From Pseudothauera nasutitermitis (GTDB taxonomy: Bacteria > Pseudomonadota > Gammaproteobacteria > Burkholderiales > Rhodocyclaceae): a stretch of 64,000 bases of DNA. Location: positions 496,001 to 560,000 of the forward strand of contig NZ_SSOC01000001.1 of NCBI RefSeq assembly GCF_004801295.1, read 5' to 3'. How positions within the stretch are numbered: the stretch's first letter is position 1; each line of letters starts with the position of its first letter. Positions 17,973-24,780 of the stretch are shown in pieces. The notes beneath the pieces were generated by a model. It saw only the letters and a program-made list of their open reading frames with translations. It had not been told where the DNA came from and ran no database searches. A program made the position numbers and the translations under genes.

Positions 17973-19211
17973 TCAGGCGGCCTTGCCGCCGAGCAGGCGG
18001 TGCAGCCAGGACGGATTGGCCGCCGCCGCTGCGGCGCCGGCCGGGCGGCCCAGCACGCGGTCGGCCAGCGCCAGCAGGGCCTGCTCGAAACCGCGATGGC
18101 GTGCGAGCGAGAGCGGGCCGGCGAGCAGGCCGTCGGCCAGCGCGCTGCCGGCGTGCGGCAAGTGCAGATCGATGCGGCGGCCGACGAACTCTTCGAACTG
18201 GCTGCGGCTGATCGCCGGCCTGTCGGCGGGGCGCACGGCGTTGGCGACCAGCAGCAGGCGCTGGCCGGCGCTCTCGTCGCCGATCTCGGCGAGCAGGCGG
18301 TGCACGTGGCGCGCGTGCTGCACGGTCTGTTCGCACAGCACGATGCGGATCTCGGCGTGTTCCAGCACTTCGGTGACGCCTTCGGTACGGCAGGCGGGCA
18401 GATCCCACACGCTCAGGGAGAACAGCTGGCTCAACGCGCCGCCCAGCTGCAGCACGTGTTCGGGGTCGACGGCGACGTGCGGGCCGGGGCGCTGGGCGAG
18501 CAGATGCAGGCGCTGCGCCGCCCCTTCCTTGCCGCCCGCGCCAACGGCCTGCAAGCTGCGCTGCAGCAGGCGCGGATCGATCTCGGGCGCGGCGAGCACC
18601 GAGGACAGGCCGGCGTCGGCCTCCATGCCGAGCAGCAGGGGAAGGTCGCCTTTTCCGCGGTCGAAATCGACGAGCACGGTCGGCGTATGCCGCACGCTGG
18701 CGAGCAGCCTGCCCAGGCCGGCGACCACGGTGCTGGTGCCGATGCCGCCGCCGGCGCCGATGACCGCCACCGTGCGGCCGGCGCGCACCGCCGCGCCCAG
18801 GCCGAGCGGCGTGCCGTCGGCGGCGCGTGCCAGGGTGGCGGCGAGCAGGTCCAGCTTGAGCGGCTTGACCAGATAGTCGAAGGCGCCGGCCTGGAGCAGG
18901 GCGCGGTAGAGATCGACGTCCTGGCGCTCGCCCAGGGCGATGATCTGCGTGGTCGGGCCGTACAGGCCGGCCAGTTCGTTGAGGGCCTGGAGGGGATGCG
19001 CGGCGCCGGAGAGGTCGACCAGCAGGACGGCCACCGGTGCATGGTCCGCGCACCAGGCCGCGGCTTCGCCTGCGCCGCCCGCCTGCAGGGCGGCCGGCGT
19101 GCGCTTCAGGCGCTGCAGCAGGTCCGCCAGCAGGGGCAGGTCGGCGGCGGCGGCGAAGACGGCCAGGTCGCCGTCTTCGTGCTCATGCTGGGAAGAGGTG
19201 TTGTCGCTCAT
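17973..19211 (-). CDS. tadZ: TadZ/CpaE-like pilus localisation ATPase with degenerate P-loop
   Basis: A 412-residue MinD/ParA-like protein with an N-terminal receiver-like domain (residues 1-130, including LLVDL and DYLVKPL) and a C-terminal nucleotide-binding fold. The P-loop reads GAGGGIGTST, which lacks the signature and catalytic lysines of canonical ParA proteins (KGGxGKT). Degenerate P-loops are known in this family, whose members place the Tad machine at cell poles. The ATG at 19211 is 2 bases after the cpaD stop; the longer in-frame extension overlaps cpaD and is rejected. Confidence 0.88.
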   Translation of the reverse strand: MSDNTSSQHEHEDGDLAVFAAAADLPLLADLLQRLKRTPAALQAGGAGEAAAWCADHAPVAVLLVDLSGAAHPLQALNELAGLYGPTTQIIALGERQDVDLYRALLQAGAFDYLVKPLKLDLLAATLARAADGTPLGLGAAVRAGRTVAVIGAGGGIGTSTVVAGLGRLLASVRHTPTVLVDFDRGKGDLPLLLGMEADAGLSSVLAAPEIDPRLLQRSLQAVGAGGKEGAAQRLHLLAQRPGPHVAVDPEHVLQLGGALSQLFSLSVWDLPACRTEGVTEVLEHAEIRIVLCEQTVQHARHVHRLLAEIGDESAGQRLLLVANAVRPADRPAISRSQFEEFVGRRIDLHLPHAGSALADGLLAGPLSLARHRGFEQALLALADRVLGRPAGAAAAAANPSWLHRLLGGKAA

Positions 19212-19213
19212 GC

Positions 19214-19903
19214 TCAGTCGTCGTTGTCGAAGTTGATGTCGATGAGGTCGCGCAGTTCGCCGGTCTGGTAGCGCTCGACGGCCAGCGCGGCGGCGCTGCC
19301 ATCGGCGCCTTCCAGCGTGCGCGGGCGCGTGAGATCGCGCGGGTCGCTGACCATGCGGGCGATGTTGGCGCGGTTGGCGCAGCCGAGCGGGCCGACGCCG
19401 CGATAGGGGTGAACCATCCAGTCCTGCGGCTTGGCCACGCTGCAATCCGGGGTGATCACGGCCAGCGCTTCGGATTGCAGTTCGAGATCCCAGCGCTGGC
19501 GCTGGGCGACTTCGAGGCGCTCGGCGTCCGCCGGGATGGCGAGCACCTGCGGCGCGTTGGCGCCGCTGGCCGCGAGGGCGCTGGCGAGGCGCTGGGCGAA
19601 GGCTTCGCCGCGCGCATTGAAGGGGGTGATGCTGAGGCGCTGCGCATGGAGGCGGCCCTGGCTGCCCAGCATGGCGTTGGCCTGGCGCAGGGATTCGGGC
19701 GTGAGCCCCTGGCCGTCCGCGGACACTTGGAGCGCGAGGGCGAGCGCGCGCGGTTCGACGGTGGGCGCCTCGGCGACCGTCTGCGGGAACCGGCTGGCGC
19801 GCATGGCGTGGATGGGGGTTTCGCAGGCGGCGAGCAAAAGCATGAGTGGCAGGATGGCCAGTGCCAGATTGGCGGGGCGGTGGCGGGGCAGGGTTTTGGT
19901 CAT
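19214..19903 (-). CDS. cpaD: CpaD-family pilus lipoprotein
   Basis: A 229-residue lipoprotein with signal peptide and lipobox LLLAAC (Cys at about residue 27). The C-terminal half has the CpaD hallmarks: a Cys-containing PDCSVAK segment, a Trp, then GCANRANIARMVSDPRDL followed by Pro residues. CpaD proteins are outer-membrane-associated partners of the CpaC secretin, best known from alphaproteobacterial Tad loci. It lies between the secretin gene (20 bases) and tadZ (2 bases). Confidence 0.87.
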   Translation of the reverse strand: MTKTLPRHRPANLALAILPLMLLLAACETPIHAMRASRFPQTVAEAPTVEPRALALALQVSADGQGLTPESLRQANAMLGSQGRLHAQRLSITPFNARGEAFAQRLASALAASGANAPQVLAIPADAERLEVAQRQRWDLELQSEALAVITPDCSVAKPQDWMVHPYRGVGPLGCANRANIARMVSDPRDLTRPRTLEGADGSAAALAVERYQTGELRDLIDINFDNDD

Positions 19904-19923
19904 GGCTTGGGGGCGCTGGCAGG

Positions 19924-21399
19924 TCAGTACAGGTAGCCGGCGGTGGCTTCGCGCGGCACCAGGGAGTCGATGGTGGCCAGCGCGCGGCCGGGCACCTGGA
20001 GGTCGGCGGCGGAGACCGGATCGACGACGTTGGCGGTGACCAGGATCACCAGCTCGGTTTCCTGGGATGCGGTGGACTCGTTTTCGAACAGGCGGCCCAG
20101 CCAGGGGATGCTGGACAGGCCCGGCACGCCGGTGACTTGCTGCGAGGAGTTCGAGCGCAGCATGCCGGCGAGCGCGAAGCTCTGGCCGCTGGCCAGTTCC
20201 ACGGTGGTGTCGGCGCGGCGCACCTTGAAGGCGGGAATGGTGGAGCCGCCGGTAAGCGTCACGGAGCCTTCGTCGGTGAGTTCGCTGACTTCCGGCGCGA
20301 TGTGCAGGCTGATGCGGTTGGCCGACAGCAGGGTCGGGGTCATGCGCAGGATGACGCCGTAGGACTTGTAGTCGATCTGTACGTTGTTGTTGGTGATGAT
20401 GACGACGGGCACCTCGCCGCCGGCGGCGAAGGCCGCGCTTTCGCCGGACATGGCGGTGAGGTTGGGCTCGGCCAGCACCGTGGCCATGCCTTCGCTCTGC
20501 ATGGCGGTCAGCAGCATGCTCAGGCTGCCGATGCGGCCATTGCGCGGCACGAAGCTGCCGCCGAGCATGACGCCGCCGGTGACGCCGGAGGCGTCGAACA
20601 CCGTCGAGCCCCCGGTGGCGATCTGGATGCTGCCATCCGCGCCGAACAGGCCGTGCTTCGGATTGAGCACGGTGGACCAGTTGAATCCGAGGTCGTGCGA
20701 CAGCGAGCGCGATACTTCCACCACGCGTACCTGGATGTTGATCTGCGAGGACAGCTCGACCTTGAGCTGGTTGACCACGCCGCTCTGCTGGCCGCCGCCT
20801 CCGCCTTGGCCTGCGCCGCTCGAAGCATTGGCGTCGAGGTAGGCCTGGACCTGGTCGACGACCTGCCTGGCCTCGATCGGCGTGCGCACCGTGCCGCGCA
20901 CGATGATGCGGTTGTTGAGCGCAGGCTCCAGTTCGACACGGACATCCGGCACGGAGCGCGAAATCTGCGCGCGCAGGGCGTCGAGGTTGTGTTCGGCGAC
21001 GATGCGCACGGCGGCGATCACGGCGTCCTGGGCGTCCAGCGCGTACAGCGTGGTGCTGCCCACGCGCTCGGCGAAGACGAACAGGCTGGTGGGCGAGGGC
21101 ACCTGGAAGCTGGCGACCCTGGGATCGGCGACGAGCACCTTGGCCGCCGCGCGCGGCAATTGGAGCAGATTGCCTTCGCGCACGCGCAGGGTCATCTGGC
21201 TGGTTTCGCCGATCTGGCGCAGGGATGGCGGCAATGTGGACGGGCTGCTCAGGACTTCGACGGCAGCGCCCTGGGCATCGGCCGCCGCGCAGGCCGGCGT
21301 GGCGATGCCGGACAGGCAGCCCAGCGCGACGATCAGGGCCAGCAGGGAGGGGCGGTGTTTCATGTACGGGCGCGACGGATGGGAAGTGGAGGCGGTCAT
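19924..21399 (-). CDS. rcpA: Tad secretin RcpA/CpaC
   Basis: A 491-residue type II/III-like secretin forming the outer-membrane pore for the Flp pilus. It has a signal peptide, an N-terminal pilus-motility domain (SQMTLRVREGNLLQLPRAAAKVLVADP), a BON-like segment (NNRIIVRGTVRTPIEA), a Gly/Gln linker near residue 205, and the C-terminal secretin domain with VPVVIITNNN, FALAGMLRS and VPGLSSIPWLGRLF. An internal Met at residue 13 (MKHRPS) directly before a conventional signal peptide is a plausible alternative start, about 36 bases downstream. Confidence 0.93.
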   Translation of the reverse strand: MTASTSHPSRPYMKHRPSLLALIVALGCLSGIATPACAAADAQGAAVEVLSSPSTLPPSLRQIGETSQMTLRVREGNLLQLPRAAAKVLVADPRVASFQVPSPTSLFVFAERVGSTTLYALDAQDAVIAAVRIVAEHNLDALRAQISRSVPDVRVELEPALNNRIIVRGTVRTPIEARQVVDQVQAYLDANASSGAGQGGGGGQQSGVVNQLKVELSSQINIQVRVVEVSRSLSHDLGFNWSTVLNPKHGLFGADGSIQIATGGSTVFDASGVTGGVMLGGSFVPRNGRIGSLSMLLTAMQSEGMATVLAEPNLTAMSGESAAFAAGGEVPVVIITNNNVQIDYKSYGVILRMTPTLLSANRISLHIAPEVSELTDEGSVTLTGGSTIPAFKVRRADTTVELASGQSFALAGMLRSNSSQQVTGVPGLSSIPWLGRLFENESTASQETELVILVTANVVDPVSAADLQVPGRALATIDSLVPREATAGYLY

Positions 21400-21439
21400 G
21401 AGGTGGGAGTGGTTTCTGGGGGCAGCGCCCCGACGTGGA

Positions 21440-22381
21440 TCAGGGGGCGCGGTTGAAACTCAGGACGCCTTGCTGGTTGCCCTGGAAGGTTTTCACCGTG
21501 ACGGCGGTGGCGGAGCCGGTGGGTGCCCGGAAGATGGCGGTGGCGTCGTCGATGCGCGTGACCTGCCGCGCAGCGGCGGGCTGTATGTCCTCCACTTCGT
21601 CGTGGACGCCGCGCAGGGCCACCTGCAGGGTGCCGGCTTCCTTGGCCACGGCGAGCTTCTCGGCGGCCTCGGGGGTGACCTCGAGGGTCAGCGTCTCGAA
21701 ATGCGGCCGTGCGGACGACGTGCGGGGCCTGTCGGCAGCGGTTTCTTCCTTGGTGCCTGCCGGGGCGATGCTCGCGGCGTTGTTGTTGAGGGCCAGCACG
21801 CGCACGTGCCGCAGGATCGTCTGGGCCGCCAGCGAAACCAGCGGGTTTTTCGCTTCGCTGCCGGCCGTCGTTTCGGAACTCGTGCCGCGCTCCAGGCTCA
21901 GGATCACGTCCACCCAGTCGCCCGCCGACACGAGGCCGGCGTTGCTGGAAACGGCGCTGGTCGGGATGGAAATCGCGCGCATGCCGGGCGACAGCACGGC
22001 GGCGATGAAGCCGGGCTCGCCGGGGCGGACCAGCATGTCGTTGGAGAGGGGTTCGCCGGCCGCGAGCGGGCGGCGCAGCGCGGCACCGGTCAGGCTGCGC
22101 TCCTGGGTGCGCCGTTCGCCCTCGCCGGCGGCGGTGAAATGGCTGGCATGCACGCTCGCTTCGGGGCGTTCGCGCCATTCGAGCGCGGCGGCGTCGAGAA
22201 AGGCCCCGGGCGACAAATCCCGCCGCGCGGCCAGCACCTGGTAGACGACCGGTTTGGCTGCCTCGACCTCCTTGATGATGGTGACCGGCGGCGGTGGCTT
22301 CATCAGTACGCGGGCGACGAGAGCGGTGCCGGCCGCCAGCGTCAAGGCGCCGGCCAACAGCAGAACGGATGAGGTTTTCAA
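21440..22381 (-). CDS. cpaB: CpaB/RcpC Flp pilus assembly protein
   Basis: A 313-residue protein with an N-terminal membrane anchor (SSVLLLAGALTLAAGTALVARVL) followed by an SAF-like domain (VYQVLAARRDLSPGAFLDAAAL, then LRRPLAAGEPLSNDML) and the RcpC/CpaB signature GMRAISIPTSAVSSNAGLVSAGDWVDVIL. Family members modify or stabilise secretin assembly in the periplasm. It lies 40 bases upstream of the secretin gene and 65 bases downstream of the prepilin peptidase gene. Confidence 0.92.
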   Translation of the reverse strand: MKTSSVLLLAGALTLAAGTALVARVLMKPPPPVTIIKEVEAAKPVVYQVLAARRDLSPGAFLDAAALEWRERPEASVHASHFTAAGEGERRTQERSLTGAALRRPLAAGEPLSNDMLVRPGEPGFIAAVLSPGMRAISIPTSAVSSNAGLVSAGDWVDVILSLERGTSSETTAGSEAKNPLVSLAAQTILRHVRVLALNNNAASIAPAGTKEETAADRPRTSSARPHFETLTLEVTPEAAEKLAVAKEAGTLQVALRGVHDEVEDIQPAAARQVTRIDDATAIFRAPTGSATAVTVKTFQGNQQGVLSFNRAP

Positions 22382-22446
22382 TGCAGACTCCGTGATACGG
22401 GTACGGGCGGGGCGGTCAGGGGGAAACGTGTCGGACCAGCCCTGCG

Positions 22447-22974
22447 TCAGCTGCCGTAAAGTACGATTCCGGCACCCAGTGCGATTGCGATGCCGTAGGG
22501 AATGCCCGGCGTGGCGTGTTCACTCAGTGCGACGGGTTGCGGCGGGTCGGGCAGCCGCAGCAGGAAGAAAATTTGCATGAAGCCGTGGGCGAACCGGGTT
22601 TCCAGGGCGCTCAGCAGCGGCAGCGCCAGGGCCAGCAGGCCGCCGCACAGCGAGGCGGCCATCAGGAAGACGATGGCCTGGTCGCCGAACCACAGGCACA
22701 GCACCGCCATCAACTTCACGTCCCCGGCGCCCACCCAGCGCAGGCTGAACAGCACGCAGCCGATCACCAGCACGAAACCCGCCGCCGTGGCGCCCGCGAC
22801 CAGATCCTGCCACCCCGGGAACGTGCCCTGCCAGACGGAGAGCGCGGTGCCCAGGCCCCACACCAGCAGCAGGGCCAGTACCAGCCTGTTGGCGATCCGG
22901 CGGTAGAGGAGGTCCGTTACGGCGATCCATGCGAGCACCGGCGCGAGGAAGATGAGGTTCAATGAAGACGCCAC
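22447..22974 (-). CDS. tadV: TadV/CpaA prepilin peptidase
   Basis: A 175-residue integral membrane aspartic peptidase (A24 family) that cleaves the Flp leader and the pseudopilin leaders. The two catalytic Asp motifs are visible: AVTDLLYRRI near residue 20 and GAGDVKLMA near residue 83 (the GxGD motif). It lacks the methyltransferase domain of long PilD enzymes, as is normal for TadV. It lies 16 bases downstream of the pilin gene. Confidence 0.93.
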   Translation of the reverse strand: MASSLNLIFLAPVLAWIAVTDLLYRRIANRLVLALLLVWGLGTALSVWQGTFPGWQDLVAGATAAGFVLVIGCVLFSLRWVGAGDVKLMAVLCLWFGDQAIVFLMAASLCGGLLALALPLLSALETRFAHGFMQIFFLLRLPDPPQPVALSEHATPGIPYGIAIALGAGIVLYGS

Positions 22975-22990
22975 GGCGGGGCTGGCCGGA

Positions 22991-23209
22991 TCAGTTGCTG
23001 GCGTCTTTCTTGATGTCGGTGCCGGAAGAGGTGATGTCTGCCGCGATGGCGGTGAACTTGTCGCGCAGGGCCGTCACGAAGGCGCCGTCCGAGCCGAAGA
23101 TGACGCCGACGGCGGCGGCCATGGCAGCCGCGAGAATGCCGTACTCGATGGCGGTGACGCCGCTTTCGTCATGCAGGAAGGCTTTCAGCTGCCGGGTGAA
23201 GGAATTCAT
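22991..23209 (-). CDS. flp: Flp-type pilin
   Basis: A 72-residue Flp/Fap pilin precursor. The leader is short and basic and the mature region begins near GVTAIEYGILAAAMAAAVG: Gly, then Glu five residues on, followed by Tyr, the Flp motif. The start at 23209 is fixed by a strong AAGGAG site a few bases upstream on the minus strand; the longer reading to 23311 has no pilin-like leader. First gene of the Tad unit, downstream of a palindrome-rich control region. Confidence 0.93.
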   Translation of the reverse strand: MNSFTRQLKAFLHDESGVTAIEYGILAAAMAAAVGVIFGSDGAFVTALRDKFTAIAADITSSGTDIKKDASN

Positions 23210-23547
23210 GAAGTGCTCCTTGGAGGTGATATGGGGGGCGTCCGTTTGTCTAGACAGATGCTTGTGCGATATTAAGAATCGTTCTTGTTTGTAGCGCAAC
23301 ACATGAAGCATTAAGAGTTCTTAATTAAGAGTTCTTAACAAATCGTTGAAAGAATTTGCACGGCAGGCGTGCCGGTGCGTGGGCCGCCCCGGGCGGTGCT
23401 GCGAGCAGCCATTCCGCCGGCCTGCTCCCGCAGGGCGGCCGGCGAGAGACGCCTGCAGGGGTCTGGCATTCCGCTTATCGTGGACTTATGATTTCGCGCT
23501 GCTGCCGCTCCGTGGCGGCGCAGGCATCGTCCGCCGTGATTCGACCC
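23210..23547. promoter_or_regulatory. Divergent control region between flp and the DUF2946 gene
   Basis: No gene is seen in these 338 bases. The flp-proximal half is AT-rich against a very GC-rich background and carries palindromes: TGTCTAGACA at 23247-23256, AAGAA-TCG-TTCTT at 23274-23286, and two exact tandem copies of TTAAGAGTTCTTAA at 23311-23324 and 23325-23338. On the minus strand TTGCGC followed after about 18 bases by TTAATA could be a sigma-70 promoter for flp, with the AAGAA/TTCTT dyad in its spacer. The half near the DUF2946 gene shows nothing clear. Confidence 0.6.
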
Positions 23548-23940
23548 ATGTTCCGCAACGCTCTCCAACTACGCACCGGCGCGCTCATCGCGATTTTCGC
23601 GGTGCTGCTGGGCGCGCTTGCGCCGACCGTCAGCCGCGCGCTGCTTGCGGATGCGCGGGGCGATAGCGCGTGGATGGAGGTGTGTACCCCCGACGGCATG
23701 ATGCAGGTGGCCGTCGGTGCCGGCGGCACGGACGGCCCCGGCGATGCCGCGGGCAGCATGGACGCATGCGCCTATTGCTGCCCGCACGCGGGTTCGTTCG
23801 CGCTGTTGCCGCAAGTCGCCCAGGGCTGGCAGCTATCCGCCGTCACGGCAGACGTCCATGCGCGTTCCCCGTCCGTTGTTCCCCGCGCGCAGTCCGCGTG
23901 GGCGCCGCTCCAGCCCCGCGCCCCGCCTTCCCTTTCCTGA
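23548..23940 (+). CDS. DUF2946 family protein
   Basis: A 130-residue protein with an N-terminal hydrophobic segment (ALIAIFAVLLGALAPTVS) and the DUF2946 core: MEVCTPDGM, then DACAYCCPHAGSFALLP with clustered Cys and His. The Cys/His cluster suggests metal binding, and members often sit beside TonB-dependent metal or copper receptors; that role is not proven. An upstream in-frame ATG at 23488 would add 20 residues, but the start at 23548 places the hydrophobic segment as a normal signal or anchor. It is divergent from the Tad unit and upstream of merR. Confidence 0.7.
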   Translation: MFRNALQLRTGALIAIFAVLLGALAPTVSRALLADARGDSAWMEVCTPDGMMQVAVGAGGTDGPGDAAGSMDACAYCCPHAGSFALLPQVAQGWQLSAVTADVHARSPSVVPRAQSAWAPLQPRAPPSLS

Positions 23941-23954
23941 TCCTCGTCTAAAAC

Positions 23955-23980
23955 GCCGTGCGTCGTTCCCTCGGAACGGC
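23955..23980 (+). terminator. Hairpin after the DUF2946 gene
   Basis: CGTTCC-CTC-GGAACG (23964-23978) forms a 6-bp stem with a 3-base loop just after the stop at 23940. There is no T-run, so it is only a weak terminator candidate. A second stem, TTCCCGC/GCGGGAA, lies at 24102-24121. Confidence 0.35.
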
Positions 23981-24167
23981 GCTTGCGCGCGCACAAGCAG
24001 GCTTCTGGCCGATCCGTCCGCCGTCCGCCCTGGCCCTCGATGAGGCCGGGCGTCCGCCGTGCCGTCGTCCCGACGTCCCACCCCCGCTTGCCCGGACACT
24101 CTTCCCGCTCCCTCGCGGGAACGCTGGATATCGCTAAAACGCTGATTTTCTTTGCAGCTTTTGTTGC

Positions 24168-24198
24168 TTGACTCTGGTGTCCGGTCGGCTCGTAGGCT
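24168..24198 (+). promoter_or_regulatory. MerR-type promoter with 19-bp spacer
   Basis: TTGACT (24168-24173) and TAGGCT (24193-24198) are separated by exactly 19 bases, the overlong spacer typical of promoters activated by MerR-family proteins. The -10 box ends 6 bases before the merR ATG at 24205, so transcription would begin at or next to the start codon, giving a leaderless message. The expected central dyad is only partly recognisable. Confidence 0.65.
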
Positions 24199-24204
24199 GA
24201 CCAC

Positions 24205-24672
24205 ATGAGCCTGAATACTTCTCCATCCCGAGTCCTCACCATCGGTGCGCTTGCCCGTGAGTGCGGTGTGCCCGTCGATACCTTGCGCCACTGGGAGCGC
24301 GAGGGATTGCTGGAGCCGTTGCGCCGGGCCAGTTCCGGCTACCGCCAGTACGACCGTGGGTCGGCCGACCGGGTGCGCTTCATCCAGAGCGCCAAGACGC
24401 TGGGTTTCACCCTGGTGGAAATCGCCGAACTGCTCGACTTCTCCACCGACGCCGAACACGGCGTCCAGGGCGTGAAGGACCGGGCCAGCCGGCGTCTGGC
24501 CGAGATCGAGCGGCAGATCGGCCAACTGGTGGCGATCCGCGACCGGCTGTCCAGGCTGGTGGAAGCCTGCCCGGGCAGCGGTTCGCCGGATTGCTGCCCG
24601 ATCCTGACGGGGATTCGCGAAGAGGCGGCCGCAGAGCCGCGGGCTTGCTGCGCCAAACCGCCCGCGACCTAG
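24205..24672 (+). CDS. MerR-family metal-responsive regulator (CueR/ZntR-like)
   Basis: A 155-residue regulator. The N-terminal winged helix (LTIGALARECGVPVDTLRHW, residues 11-30) is followed by a long dimerisation helix (about 88-120) and a metal loop ACPGSGSPDCC (Cys122, Cys130, Cys131), plus a C-terminal Cys148-Cys149 pair. This resembles CueR (ACPGDDSADC and CC near the end). Aligned without gaps to CueR over the middle region, the metal-selectivity position (Ser77 in CueR, Cys79 in ZntR) is Val87 here, so the ligand is unclear. The gene is 108 bases upstream of the TonB receptor on the same strand and likely controls it and itself. Confidence 0.85.
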   Translation: MSLNTSPSRVLTIGALARECGVPVDTLRHWEREGLLEPLRRASSGYRQYDRGSADRVRFIQSAKTLGFTLVEIAELLDFSTDAEHGVQGVKDRASRRLAEIERQIGQLVAIRDRLSRLVEACPGSGSPDCCPILTGIREEAAAEPRACCAKPPAT

Positions 24673-24780
24673 CGCGGGTGTTGGATCGAACCGCCTCGCA
24701 GGCGAGGGCGGCCCGGATGGTCAGGGGCCGTTTCGGCCGGTGGCGGGTAGCTTGAACAAATTGAAAGGGGTTGATGTTCC

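Noticed and set aside
24168-24204. Perfect MerR-type operator dyad in the 19-bp spacer
   Set aside because: Only partial symmetry is visible; the spacer length is solid but the dyad is not.
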